Below, one piece after another: positions 21,796-48,600 of a stretch of DNA of 64,000 bases. Under the pieces are notes generated by a model. That model saw only the letters and a program-made list of their open reading frames with translations, made no database searches and was not told the DNA's origin. Every line of letters begins with the position of its first letter. The stretch's first letter is position 1. Source of the stretch: Galaxea fascicularis. Its lineage: Eukaryota > Cnidaria > Anthozoa > Scleractinia > Euphylliidae. The stretch spans positions 7,593,205 through 7,657,204 of the forward strand of contig OX419338.1 in assembly GCA_948470475.1 (NCBI GenBank), in the 5' to 3' direction. The translations under genes were made by a program, and so were the position numbers.

Positions 21796-22312
21796 CGATG
21801 TTCATGATGTACCCTTTTAGGTCTTTCCATGACACACAAAAACCAATGGCCTGGACCAATGGCTCTCAGCCCTTCAATTACTAACCCTTATTTAAGCCAA
21901 ATTAGTTCCCTAATCCAATCAGTAGAACTAATTCTAGCCCTAACCCTAACCCCAACCAAAGATCTATCTCTAACCTTAATCCTAAGTGTAAACCAAATCT
22001 TTACAACCACAAAATTTGTAATAAACTCTTTTGTTGAGCAAGTGGTCCACCAGTTAATTCAGCTGGTAAAACAACTGGACATCTGAGCAGAAGGCCATGG
22101 GCCCAAACCCCAAACCAGATCACAAACCAGGATCTTAAAACGAGAAGTAAGATCATGCTGGCTGTGTCCTTAGCATATGCCTCAGATCATGTGACCGTAC
22201 CATTCACCAGGCAAAAACTGTAACTTAATGATGCTGTCTCCTTCACCTCTACAAAATGTAAATGTAAGGAGCTGAGGATGTAGTTCTTGGTGTTGTAATC
22301 TGTCCTTGTGTA
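21796..22312. other. Intergenic with degenerate tRNA-like SINE remnant
   Basis: Around 22045-22110 the sequence has a tRNA A-box-like phrase, 'ccagttaattcagctggtaa', and 40 bases later a weak B-box-like 'gggcccaaaccc'. It is too diverged to be a tRNA gene. Telomere-like 'ccctaacccta' words at about 21936-21950 are too short to mean much. Confidence 0.35.
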
Positions 22313-22446
22313 CCATGTCACTATCTGGGCAACCGTGCACACACCCCTCCCCTAACCCAACAAGGACACTAACTTATTAACTTATTACAAATTGTTGGGT
22401 ATGGGGAGGGGTAAGTGCACACCTGCCCAGATATTGACATTGATCC
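22313..22446. repeat. Foldback element, imperfect inverted repeat
   Basis: 'gtcactatctgggcaaccgt' on the left pairs with 'cacctgcccagatattgac' on the right. The inner parts 'cacccctcccctaacccaac' and 'gttgggtatggggaggggta' also pair. The loop repeats 'cttatta'. Confidence 0.7.
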
Positions 22447-22628
22447 ATACATTTTTAGGCTGGGAGAAGAGAAGGCGATGGAATAACGACCCATCCCCCC
22501 AAAAAGCCACAGTTACGGGAACCAACAGTCACACGCCTGTTGAACTTGTCTCTACTGCACTGGAAAGGTCAACAAGGACTTTGATCTGGTGAAAGGGTGC
22601 TTCCATTAGTTAGAATGTCTTCCTTTAT

Positions 22629-25600
22629 TTACCTTCCTTCCCTGATAATAGAAAACTTGCCAGGAACTGACAAATTCACCACAGTAGATCCCTTACGGCA
22701 CTGCTCTGTGAGTCCAATCACACCACCATCAAGGATAAGATCCAGCTTTGACCAGATTTCTTTGAATTCCTAGAGAAAGGACATGTACAGTAATTCCCAG
22801 ATGGACAAATTCACATCTAAGATAATTATTATCTTAGCACCAGAGTTAACAGCAAAGTAGACTAAATGTGAGAGACAGTGATGCATGAAGAAGAGCGACC
22901 CCACTTCTCACAGCTCCACTAACCAATCAAACAAACCCGGGATAAGGCTGAAGATTCAGACTAATTTAATAATACTGGATAGTACAATACACAGCAAGGT
23001 CCAATACTATCAGCTTTAAAGACCTGATCATCAGAGTAGCGTCCAAATGAAATTAATGAGCTATTGCAAGCAATGTTTATAAATACATCCACTTTACCTC
23101 AATTTTTAAGCTACTTTGTCCAACTGTGCTCACATTAGCACTTGTCAAAGCAAGCGGCTCATCACAAGCTAAACTCAGCTGCTGAACAAACTCATAATCT
23201 GGGATTCTGATTCCTACAAGTTGTGTGGTTGGGTTCAGCCTAGGATTCAACTGTTCTGTTCTTTCAAATACTAGGGTTACAGGTCCAGGGAGAAGGTCTT
23301 GAAGAATCTCATCACTGATGGTCACTTTCCCCCACCTGCATATTAAAAAAATATATACAAATTTAATTAACCCATTGGCATCTGGAACTTTTGCCGAAAA
23401 TCACGTTTTCAAGCTAGTCGAGTCATTTTCTTGCCACTATCTAGCAATTAGGAGCTAAAACTCACCAGAAAACCGTTGGCAAGTCTTGCACTACGCGGCC
23501 TTCTGCTCCAGATGCAAAACATTCGCTTTCAGAGTACGGGCATGCGCAGAAAGCAAAATTTTCGAGATAGTTTTTGGGTTGAAAAGTGACACAGCAGTCT
23601 TGACTTTTGCTTTTCGCTTTCTCTTCTTCCCTCTTTTCCCGTTCTTTTTGCCTCATTTTTTTTGGGCTTTTGCTGGGTATTGAGTGGGCTTTGTTTTGGT
23701 GGGAAAAAGTTCTGGAAAAGCGTTTAGGATCCTAGGATTTGATGAAAGGAAAGGTAAGTGGGTGGTGGGGGCAGATTTTTATAGGAATTTTTGCGTTCAT
23801 GTCGCTTGGTGTTTTGCCTTTATGTTTGGCCCCCCTTGACTGAATCATGCTCAATCTGGTATGGTTTCAAAGATCTCGCTATGATAAACACGTTAGTCAG
23901 CAAAACTACGCTTGACCGTTCAAACTGATGGCGTCACAGGAGGCAGAAGGCACGTTGGTCTGCCAGGGCGCATGGGGGCGCATTGGACTTAAATGGGTTA
24001 ATACCGTCAAATCTCTTGTTAGTTACACTTGTCATGTTACTCAATGTAAAAGACAGCAGGTTATTCTTTGACAGTTATTAACTGTTATTATTATATGGCT
24101 AGTGTTTGTATGCAATACAACGTGTGCTCTGATTGGCTAAGTGAAGCGCTAGGGCATTATTCTCCCATAATGCCCATGGGCCGATTACGGATGATGCAAA
24201 TTAGGAACAAAAACAACAAAAAGTCATCCAAAGGCCACATTTGTTTTATTTACATTGAAAATTGGTGCTTCTAGAGCAAAAAACTGAAAACACGACCAGG
24301 AAAACTGTTAGTGAAATGTTTGACCTGAGTTTAGAACAGGCTTTTAGCCAGGTGGCCGTCCGGCCGTCTTTTGGACGGCCACTTTTAGAAGACATTCAAC
24401 GAAAATTCATTTAATCTCTTATACTTTTATGGGAAAAATGCCTCCAGGACGGCCAGTTTCCAATGTCTGGCTAAAACCCTGGGCCGGGTTGTTCAAAGGT
24501 GGGTTAAGATAACCCAGGGTTAGTGCGAAATTTAAATTCAGATATGAAAAGCTTAAAAAGCAAATTCAGTTTCATTATTTTTGTCTACAATTTGACGATT
24601 GAATACTCTAAAAAGAATGGAGAAAACTATTCAAGAAAATGCTTTTGACAAAAAGAAAAAGAAACCCGGGTTAGCGCTAATCGGCCTTCGAGCAACTGGG
24701 CCCTGGTTTGGAAAAAATTAATGAATAGATTACCGTGAAGCGAAGACTTCTGCTTGAACTAATTTTTTTTCCCTTAGAACCGTCAAGTTAGCCATACAAT
24801 AAACAATTTAATAACCTCGACTGTTCGGTCATTACGGGAAAATCCCAAACTGAGGCATAGCTGTATTGACCTCGCTATCGCTTGGTCAATACAGGAAGGC
24901 CTCAGTTTGAGATTTTCCTGTAACAACCTTACTCTCAGTTATTAAGTAGTTATTAATCACTTAATGCTTGTGATCATCTGTAGCTGGGGCTACCAAGCTG
25001 ACTTAAACAGAAAGTGAAATACAAGCCAGCCTGTTATCCCAGCTTCTTCTCTTTTGCAATCTTATTTATCTCACCAGGTGTATCAGAAGGCACTGGGAAG
25101 AAGTTTCAGATTGCGAGAGATGTATTATGTATAAGAATTTTTACTGTTTTTATAATGGCAAGTTATTGGTAAGTCATCTACTAATAACAAAATTGACAGA
25201 ATCTTTACTGAAAGAATATAGCTGGAGACTACATGTACAATAAATCTTTAACACTTAAAATGGAATTACATATACAGACTACTTGAATATAGCAAAACTA
25301 ATAATAATTTATTAGCTAAGTATTAGGGTAGGTACCGTAGTATGAGGACACATCACTTACACTATTACAATAAAATTATTACAACATGTGAAAATGCCTA
25401 GGGACAGGCAGCCAAAAGACCTGTCATTTTTTTGACTAACTGATTAATTAACACTCAGTCCTATACAATGAGACTCCACCCTGGGCACTGTCACCTTGTT
25501 CTGGTGGTGGAGCTTGAGTGTCTCAATGATCCTAAGAGCTATGCGGGCTGGGGCGCCAGTTCCTGGTAATTTCAATCATGCTGGATCGGTCACAGGGAAG

Positions 25601-26282
25601 AGACCCAATAAAGGACTGCCCCTGGCCCTCCACCCCATGGAAAAGGAATACAGAAACCCCTAAAAAAGGGGCCTTACACGCCACATAGTTCAACTAGGTC
25701 TATGTAAATAAATACACAGTGAGCCTGTTATGTATGGTGATCTGGGTAATTTCTTTACAACTGTTCAAAATTCGGCTTGATTGACTTCTGAAGATATTAA
25801 ATCACATAAGTAACCATTAAAATTTATCAGTACTTCAAACCATCCTATGGTACTCACAAAGCAAAAAGGAAGCCAAATGTTGAAGTTTTACAACAATATA
25901 TAGTGCATTTCAGTCTTGCAGTGTAAGTTTGATACTTTAAAATCTGATTATGCTAACTGGATTACATGTAGCTGTATGCATTGCATCACCAATCTTAACA
26001 AAGCCCTCTCTTTAGGTTTCTTAAATTCTTATAATACTCGTACTGTCAAATAACTTACTTGTAAACATCTTCCAATTTTCCGACACAGATTGCCACCGGC
26101 TTCTCCTCATGACGCTTCTTTATTTCATACAGTTGATTGACAGCTTCTGTTGACTGCGCAAGTGCCGCAACACCATAGATAGTGTCAGTTGGCAGGGCAA
26201 TGACATGACCACTTTTCAGTGAAGTGACTGCCGCGTTCAAAATACTTTGACACACTGAGCTATCTAATAAACAAAGGGACAC
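22629..26282 (-). CDS. YRDC: Threonylcarbamoyl-AMP synthase (YRDC), 5' end incomplete
   Basis: YRDC makes threonylcarbamoyl-AMP from threonine, bicarbonate and ATP, for t6A37 in tRNAs that read ANN codons. Three exons are visible on the minus strand: 26282-26059, 23335-23098 and 22769-22629, joined by gtaagt/ag and gtaaag/ag sites that keep the frame. Signature segments are in order: LPTDTIYGVA, KKRHEEKPVAICVG, DLLPGPVTLVFER, LVGIRIPDYEFV, EPLALTSANVS, DGGVIG and GSTVVNLSVPGKFSIIREG. They match YRDC/Sua5-type enzymes closely. Two ends are unsure. No ATG lies in frame between the upstream TGA and the conserved part of the first exon, so a further 5' exon (or a non-ATG start) is needed. At the 3' end AGG-TAA could be the stop, or the GT at 22632-22631 a donor leading to a short last exon I could not find. 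The long intron 23336-26058 is full of repeats. Confidence 0.92.
24337..24481. mobile_element. Small foldback element with CAGG ends
   Basis: The left end 'caggcttttagccag' and right end 'ctggctaaaaccctg' are reverse complements with one mismatch, and 'ggccgtcc' and 'ggacggcc' continue the match inward. It lies in the YRDC intron. The CAGGG-type ends resemble hAT elements, but no target duplication is seen. Confidence 0.55.
24482..24703. mobile_element. MITE with GGCCxxGTTGTTC-type ends
   Basis: The left 'ggccgggttgttcaaagg' matches the complement of the right 'ccttcgagcaactgggcc'. Inside, 'cccagggttagtgcgaa' and 'acccgggttagcgctaa' are related. Its ends resemble those of the palindromic element at 26458-26604, so the two belong to related families. 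Located in the YRDC intron. Confidence 0.65.
24982..25120. repeat. Dispersed repeat family E, copy 2
   Basis: It matches 21660-21795 through 'ctggggctaccaag' and 'gccagcctgttatcccagct'. Located in the YRDC intron. Confidence 0.6.
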
Positions 26283-26457
26283 AGGAGAAGCCGCCTTTAG
26301 ACTGAGCTTTGTGGGATAGAGTGATCATTCGGTTTCTCGGTTTTAAAAAGCCTACTTTTTTACAAGGAGGGCCAGTCTGCAGAGTACGGCAGAACTCGAT
26401 AAGATCTCGCCCGTACAGAGCCACGTTTTGCCACGTGCACCGCGTGAAATACTACCA

Positions 26458-26604
26458 GGCCCCGGTTGTTCAAAGGCTGGATAGCGCTATCCACCGGATA
26501 AATATCTATCCAGTGGATAGTGCAATTAACTTTCCCAATACTTATCCGCTGGATAGTGATTTATCCGGTGGATAGCGCTATCCAGCCTTTGAACAACTGG
26601 GGCC
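26458..26604. mobile_element. Palindromic MITE built from TGGATAG words
   Basis: 'ggccccggttgttcaaagg' (left) and 'cctttgaacaactggggcc' (right) are reverse complements. The arms continue with 'ctggatagcgctatcc' and 'ggatagcgctatccag'. The interior repeats 'ccggataa' and 'gtggatag'. It lies just upstream of the first visible YRDC exon. Open frames across it on both strands mirror each other and are not genes. Confidence 0.75.
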
Positions 26605-28343
26605 AGAAGTTCGGAACTCGTGCGTACATGGTTGATGGTACATGCCTCTTTAGCCTCACAGCTACCGCGTGAAATGCTGCGATTCTGGCGGGCGCAACAG
26701 ACGTTTAGAAAAAGACTCGTGCGTGCACTTGCAGATTGGAAGGAGCGCCGAAAGTTCTCCGAAATTGGCACAGCCGCGTTCGCAGGAAATACGACTGAAA
26801 AACGAGAATCTAGGCAGTCAAGAAAGGTGCTCCCAAGATTCATAAAAACGAGCACTCCAAGAAAGCGGAGATCCACATTTTAAGGCTACAACGAAATCAA
26901 CAAAAAGTCCTACAGTAAGAACTTACTCCTTACCACGAGGCCGGCTTTTGTTTGAAGGAAGCTTCAGAATTTTGACGCTTGAATTCATTGAAGAAGATTA
27001 GAAATTATTTTCATAAACTATTCTGAGCAACACGATAACCACATCTGAAGTGAATAAGGAAATTATCAAGAGCTGCAAACAAAAAGATCCAGAATTGCAC
27101 CACGATAGAGTCAGACTGCACGTGAATACGCCATGTTTGTTTCCAACAACCGTTTGGAGGCTGGTAAGGATGACGTCATGGGTGCGGCAAAGGTAACGTG
27201 GATACCGAGGGAAAGACTGGGGAGACAACGCGGTTAAAAGGCGAAAACCGTTCATCGTTGTCATCTTTACATGTAAAGGTGGTCAGAAATCACCTTTTCA
27301 TTAGTCATTACGAAGGCGGGTGATAGATAACGTAGAATCTATCAAAATCGTACTTCTCACGTTGCGACGTGACGGCAACGTCAAGGTAGACATGCGCATT
27401 AGATGAATTGGGTTTTCCCAATGCTTAAAGTCTCTATTGGGAGGAGCCAACCTCGTTACCTTGGAACGAGATTGGGAGGAGACAGGGGCAAAACAAAGAA
27501 ACGGTGGCGGAGAGAAATCCTGAGAACTGTGCTGTACTGTACTTTTATCCAAACTTTTGTTTCAATAAACTAACATGGCTGTTGGTCAGGTGAGAGAACA
27601 CTCTCTATCCTTAGAAGAATAAGGGGTTCCTCGAAGTCTGCTTTAAGGACTTCAGGTGCTCATTATTCTTGAGCTTCGAAGCAAGGGACAGACGGGAGAC
27701 AAAAACAACATGGAGGGCGCGCTCCTGTGAAGAGAACCCGGCGACCACTCAAACCTGTACCCGCAGCGGGTGTCATTACCGAATCGGTCTTATCAGCCAA
27801 AGCTGTTCCAGCCGTGTAGTCAATTCGTCACAAGACAACTAGGGCGCGTCATCCATGTGACCGACGGAGGCCTACTAAGAGAAATAATGGGGCTAGGGGT
27901 AAAACGGAAGCTGATAGTAGCCCAGAAGTGATTACTTGAAGTTGATGCGAACCTCAGGTACAATTTTACTTCAATAACATGACGCTGGTCTCAAAAATAT
28001 GTTTCAACGTGTAATAAATTGTTCTAATAATTCAAGACAATAACTTGTATCATTTGTATACAATTATGGCGATTGCCTTAATTATTTGGAAAAATCTCTC
28101 AATTTGAGGGGTGAATTTTCCTGCAAACGCCATAAATACAAAGGGTCTTATTTTCCTTTTATCGATTTCTTGTGGGCATGCAATTCAAGAGACATATTTA
28201 ATTCTTTCAAGAGCGGGCTTGTTTTAAAAATCCTTCGACCCGGATTCCCGCCAAAAATGTTCTATTTCTCATAGTGGCTGTATAGCACTATATACAAATA
28301 AAGTTAATATTATCTAATTATCATTTTATTATCACATGGTCAG
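26605..28343. other. Intergenic between YRDC and HUNK, no gene recognised
   Basis: An unresolved 5' exon of YRDC may lie here. The plus-strand open frame 26620-26883 shows no family resemblance. A GC-richer region at about 27600-27900 has no recognised content. 'tttatt' at 28325-28330 is an AATAAA on the minus strand, 14 bases beyond the HUNK stop. Confidence 0.4.
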
Positions 28344-42011
<13,668 letters not shown>

Positions 42012-42618
42012 TCTTTGTCTTACAACGGGAGACGATCCGCCGCGCAATTCTGGCGCTTTTCATCTCATCTCGTTGAAGCCAGCACCAAAGTCAATCAATT
42101 TAAACGAAAGGAATTCTCCAATGAAATCGAAATCAACGGAATCCGAACAGTGAACACGAGCAAGCGAGCCGCCACTACATCAGTGTAAAACGAGCTCAAG
42201 ATATTATTTGCTAACTGTCAAAAGCTGACATTCAAAAAATCTCAAACACTCCACATGATTCGACGATCACTCCAGGTTAATTCACTGTTATTAAACAACT
42301 CATTATTTACTGAAATCTGATCAAACGACTTTGTGTCATGTCGCCGTCAAAAGTTGGCACGTGTTTGACCTTGCTTTGCGTGAATGCGCGCGCAAACATG
42401 GGCAATATCCACCATTAGTGAATATAAAGTTTCGTTTACTCGCTCTCAAAAGTGTCACATTCCGGTGCGATTAAATTTCGATCCTCGAAGATAAAATACA
42501 TGCACCACAACGGAACAATAAAGACTATTAAATTACCCATTTACGCTATAAAACCAACACAACTGTTTCATATTTCGCGATCATCCTTTGAGTTTTCAAC
42601 AGCGCGGACCTTATAGCC
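42012..42618. promoter_or_regulatory. Shared intergenic region of divergent HUNK and GGT-like genes
   Basis: The two start codons face away from each other across 607 bases, so both promoters are expected here. On the GGT side 'ctataaaacc' at 42546-42555 is a TATA-like box 63-73 bases before the ATG. A CG-richer patch with 'gcgtgaatgcgcgcgc' at about 42377-42392 lies midway. Confidence 0.5.
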
Positions 42619-45600
42619 ATGATTCAGCAGAATTTTAAAGCGTTTCTCCTCTTGGGGTCTTTTTGGAGCGCGCTTAGTTCGCTCCCGCCCGAGAGCGTGT
42701 CATTCTCTCCAAAGACGTGGTTTCCGAGAGATTTTCAAAGAATGGAGGCTTTATCACTTCAGCACTCGCACCGACGCCCAAAACCATTGGCGTTCAGCGA
42801 CGGAAAAGGCTTAGTGGCGGGAACGAGTAATGCCCTGGCAGTACACGCGGGAACAGAGGCGCTGAGAAAAGGCGGGAACGCCATGGACGCTTGCTTAACT
42901 ACAGCTCTCACAGGTACTGATTCAACTACCCGAAACGTACGTGAAAAACTTTCAAACGGTTTGATCGTCTTGATTCATGAACTTAAGTGCTCACTATAGA
43001 GGAATTCCACTTCTTCTACCGGCGTTTATAAATAGTCAAACAGTGTTTCCTTTCCAAGGAGGATAAGCTTAAAAGGGATTTACAGATTTGTAATCAACGT
43101 CGGAGAAAACAGACGGCGTTCCGACCCGCTGAAGCGGGCTTTTCATCCTGTTCATAGGATGGATGTTTAAGAAAAAATTCCAAAGGTTAAATCATCTGTA
43201 GGAAGTTTAGCTTCCTCTCTCTCTAAGTATTTTTCTTGCTTTAGAACAACATGCTAAACTCAAGGACATATTAACGTCTAGACGCGAGGTTTCGGATTTT
43301 TTCTTGTTTTCTGAAAGCATGGGCCAAGATTCATCTTGTTTTGTGGAATAGTCACCGTTCGCTTCTGTTTTTCAAAACATTCAGTTTCTCGTGTGGTGGG
43401 AGAAAAATGCTGCCTGTCGCAAAACTTGTAAAGCAAGGAATGAACTTCGCAGACGATAGACCTGGAGAATTGCTTGTTTTTTACCGCTTAACAAAACAGA
43501 AAGCTAAAGTTGCAAAATGTTTCAGATAAGAACTTAAATATGATAGCCTCGTGGCTGACCATGGAAGAAACAAGAGGAACTAGAAACAAATTTAGTTTAA
43601 AACCATTTTGAAACTTTGTGGCAAAAGGAAAATTTTATAATTAAATCCACGTATGTGATTATCCGACTTGGGCAAACTTTCAAAAAATTTTGACCTCAGT
43701 TGTTTTCGCTGTGCCTCGAAGGCTAAATACCGTCCTCCAATTGTCACGACATCATGAAGACTTCTCGAAATAAAGATGGACAGCCTGGTAAATAGAGAAA
43801 AAAGTCCCCTCCAAACTTGGAAAAAAACTTTTAGAAGAAGGTATCTTGTTTTCTCTCTTGAAGTACAAACGAAATAGTTTGCCATCTAATACACACGTAG
43901 GCGGTCTCCAGTTCGAACGTCATTTATCAAACGATAAGCCCGTGTGTATGATTTGATAACGCCAGCTATCAAAACTTTATCGCAGTAAACTTTACAAAGA
44001 AGTGAGACGCTCTCATAATTTCCGGAGCATTTGATCGATTTCGAATGTTTTTGCAAGATTTTATTACAACGCCGTAGCCCTCAGCCTGGTCGTTTCAGGG
44101 AATGCACTACATCTGCCTTTTCTATAATTATAGATTAATTAACCCTGTGCAAATTATACTTGCATATTTTTCAAATTAACGTGTATTGCGACTTTCAAAC
44201 TGTTGACCTCATCAACCTCGATATCGAACCGATGTTCATGGAGGAATTTCTTTTACTTAATCAAATTTTATCCTTTTGCGTCGGCACGGTCAAGCTCAAT
44301 ACTTTACCTAAGAATTGTGATTTTGCAACGATGTCGAGCAAAATGGGTGTAACACTCTCTATCGTTGGTGGGCTATACAGGCAGGCAGAAATGTCAGCGG
44401 CCCCCGACAGTCTGGGTTTCAATGACGAACTTTCAACTACCACAGAAATATTCTGTTTTGTAAACAGAATAACAGCAAAGTCACCTGAAGGGTCTGCAAA
44501 CTTTTATATTTTATCTGAGGACCAAGAAAAAGCACCATTCATTTGAACAGTCTCGCTATGGAATTTCAGCCTCAAAAAAGTAATCTAAAATCAACAGAAC
44601 GAAATTCACTGAGTACGACAATATAACACTGTCCAAACGTTTTCTCTTGAATACACCGTTAAACAATATTATCAATTCACAAGATAAACAATCTACACTA
44701 AACTCGTTATATTGAGCAAAGGATATTGAGCTCACGTCTCTCCCAGTGGGCCAGAAAACGGTTAAATTCTCCTTACCATGTTGTTCTCAATGTATCGATG
44801 TTCTTTAGGAGAAATTAGAAGCCGTTTTTTTGTCAGGAATAAGCCGGGATCAATATCTGGAGGTTTCGTCTAACCTGGGTGTAGTCTAGACGAATTCAAG
44901 GCGAATTCACTAGAATTTCATTAAAATCAATTACTCTAACCTGGGTGTAGTCTAGACGAATTCAAGGCGAATTCACTAGAATTTCATTAAAATCAATTAC
45001 TCTCGATCTGAAAAGTAACGCACTTCATTCTTTATGACCGCATATTATCAGACCAACATTTTGATCAATTTATTTCAGAATGGCCCACGGTACAAACAAT
45101 CAAGTCCTCCGTTATAAATAACTTTTTCCAAAGATGAGTAAAATATTCTTTCTAGTTACGACTCCAAACATCCTCTCTGATTTATCTTGAACTGCCGGCA
45201 TCTGAGGAAAACTGATTGATGAAGATCCCCCCGAGTTAACGCCTGCACACAAAACTATCAAAATTTGACCACTTGCACCAAAACACGCAAAGCAAGGAGG
45301 TAGTTCAAAGGAAGTTATTGCAGCTTGTTATTGCACGAAAGGTTTCCCTGACACATTTGGCTGCACATCCAGTTTAACAGGAATCTTCAACGCTTCTTGC
45401 TTGAAGTCCTCGGAGTCGATTTATTTTACGTAGTTCTAGGTTCTTTGTAGTTCTTTGATCTAAGTGCGTTACTTGCAGAAATTTAACTGAAACAGCATAT
45501 TCGCCGATAAAGCTTCGCTCAGTTTTCATTTGCAGTTTGTCGATCCTTGAGACCACATTAATTGTTTGTCAGTTTAAACGTGAAAATAATGGTCTAGTTA

Positions 45601-48600
45601 AACGATGAATAAGCACGATGAAAGGTTGATCCAAACATCTTATCAAATCTTTGACCACCAACAAATCTGTGACACTTGATTGTCTCGGTTGCCTTTCATC
45701 TCTGTCATCTTTTAGTTTGTTAACGTTCATAAAATATTTTTCTTCAAGTAAGCCGCGCGCTGATCAGGGAGATATTTCACAAGAAGTGGAGCCAAAGAAG
45801 GCCTTTAAAAAATTCATTCTTTAAAAAATCCGCACAAGTTTGCATGGAACTATTGTATCATTTCTTTTGGTAAACACAAGCAACAATGTCAAATTCCACT
45901 ATTTCCTTGATAGTGTGTTTAATCCGATATTCACCTGGTGTGGCCATTTACATGATACAACGCAACAGTGCTAATGAAAAAGTAATCATTTTATCAGTGG
46001 AAAAGTCCCTTATCAGAACTTAAAAGCCGTTTAATTTAATGGGTCTGCCTGACTCTACTTACTAAAACTAGACTGAGACGAGCTCACGACATAATTACAT
46101 AGGCACTCTACTAATTCACACCAGGAAAAATTAAACAACTGGCAGCGTAACCATCTCTTCCTGATATGAGGCGTGTTCTAGCCATAAACTGGGTATTCCC
46201 AGTGTATATGGCGTTGCGATATATATATTTTTTCCATTGATTTCTAGAATCCTGAAATGATAAATTTGATGGCAGATCATTTGAACTTTCCCGCGTCTCA
46301 CTTGGTTTGAATGCATATACCGAAACGAATAACACCAATGATCTGATCTCAAATCTTTAAGGGTGAATCAACCAAGACATGCACATTTGTTTAGCTTGTT
46401 TAGCTAGAGCCATCCAGAGCAAAGTGCCCGTCAGCACCCACAGAAACAAAGCTTGCTCGATAACCACAGTTTGATACTAGACATCGGTTAAACAGTTGGC
46501 GATTGCCCAGTAAAACAAACATCGCCTATCAGAGTTAAGCTTAATTAAAGTGATTTTACGTTTGAATGGTTTGGGGTCTTGTTTTTTCTACAAACCCAAT
46601 GTAGTCTCAACAATGTTAAAAGCTCTTTCTTGTCTGCGTAAAAAATTATGTTTGTTCGGTGACGTCTTAAGCAGGTTTGTTTATCAGCCCTGAGTTCGAG
46701 ATCATTCCACTTAAGGGCAACACATTCTTGAAATTGTTAAGTGCACTTCTTCAAGGCGGCCATATCGATCTCAGCGGTCCGTCTCTAAGCTCCGACACTA
46801 GGTAGACGTTTTCAGTTCTTGTGGTAGTTTTAAACAGCGAAAGGAAGCTCTCTCAAATGGGTGCGAGCCACTCTCTTAATTCCCATTCAAAACGCCCGCG
46901 AGAGCTGCTCTCGATAACGTTTGTTGGAAACTTGAATTTTATCTTAACGTGGCATACCTAAGGTTAAATGGATGTGGAAGACGTTTATCTGATTGCTCTC
47001 CTATCCACAGAAAACAGCGATTTCTTATCGCATATTTATGATTATACTACAGATAGTCACAAATCTGATAGTCACACGCCAATTTATAGAGCCGAAGTTT
47101 CGCTAAACGTTCGCAGCTCTTGAATCGTTCTCTGAAAATGACCGCCGAAGGCTTTAGTTGGGTATATGAATAATTGCTTTTACCTTGATATCTCAAACAA
47201 CCGTGGAAGAGTTTCCTTCTTTAAAGTGAAATACCTATCTTTGGTCAAACCATTAGTACAGGTATGGAGCAGTTGTTTGTGACTGCCCTTGAGGTAATCT
47301 CACTTAAATCCATGGGGATCAAAAGTGCAACGCTTTTGATCAGTAACCTACTTAATCACTGTACTATCAAGATTTACCAAAGTTGGTTTCCAGTTTCAAT
47401 TGTAAGAAATTAAAAACTGCCTTCATTTAAAATAGTTTGACTAATTTTGGTCCCTTACCGCCACTTGATAAAATGTTTCTGCAGCACACTATATCTCGGA
47501 GAAATTGTTGCTCTTCTCATCAGGAGAAAGGGCAAACCACAACTGAGAAATGTCACATTCTGGAGATGGTTACCATTTTCAAAGGGATGTTTACGGCTTT
47601 TCTTTTTATATCGTAATTTAGCAATGACGGATTCCTTGGAAACGACCAGGATGATTCAGAACCGTTTTGTCATTGTCTTGTCACGGTTGTAATACTTAGA
47701 TCCTGTTCTCAGACGGCCTTTGTTTGTGTATTTGTCAAAACTCAACTGATGCAGGAACCTACAACCTCTTTTTCTGTAGAAATAACCCTTGCAGCTGGTT
47801 CTCACGTGTCGTATGCTGGAATAGCCAACATTCTATACTACGACAGTTCAACTGGCGATACCTACAATATAGATGGGGGCTGGAACAGGCCTTATTACAC
47901 AGACCCGGGCCAGATTCCGGACCATAACTCTGAGCAGCGGAATGGAGCCTCGGTACTAGTTCCAGGATTCATAGCGGCAGTTTCAGCAGCTTCAGAGAAG
48001 TATGGGTTGCTGCCGTTGTCAAAGCTTTTGGAGCCCGCGTTGTACTTTGCCGCAAAGGGATTTAAACTTCCTGCTCACTTAGCAAAGGATATGAGAAATA
48101 ACTATAATCCAAGCAATCTTCTTCGCACTAAGGAAGGTACGAAGTGATCTCCTTACAATAATTGTTGATTTATTGGAAACTACGTAGTTTGACATTCTAG
48201 TCTCATTCTTGCATATTGTAACACCGAGGTATAAATGGACGTCCTTTTGTGTTGCATAGTGTTTTCTTTTTCACTAGCGTTTTTCTTTTCTTGTACTAGA
48301 TTTCGGTTTGGGCTCTGATTGGTTTATTTCATTTTATGCGCTTGTTGTGATTGGCAAACTTAATTGTATAATACGCAATTTAAAATGCTGGAAGAAAGAA
48401 GTATCACTCTTCTTGATATTTTGTCCTCTTCGATTCTTTTCGTTTTGACGTACTTTTTTATCGGAGTCACAAAAAAATTCATTCCAGGGCCATTTGAATG
48501 TCACTGATTTTGGTACACAAGGTGCTAATTGGGGACACTAATCGCAATCTTGGTTTTTGAGGAGAGGGGCAAACCGGAGTAACCGCGCGGAGTTTAACCT

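Noticed and set aside
21936..21956. Telomere-like CCCTAA repeats
   Set aside because: Only two or three imperfect units occur.
26309..26883. Open frames of about 90-115 codons upstream of YRDC
   Set aside because: They run through the palindromic MITE on both strands and show no domain. They do not join the YRDC frame.
42012..42047. Longer N terminus for HUNK beginning at 42047
   Set aside because: That codon is TTG and a TGA lies shortly upstream in frame; the first ATG is at 42011.
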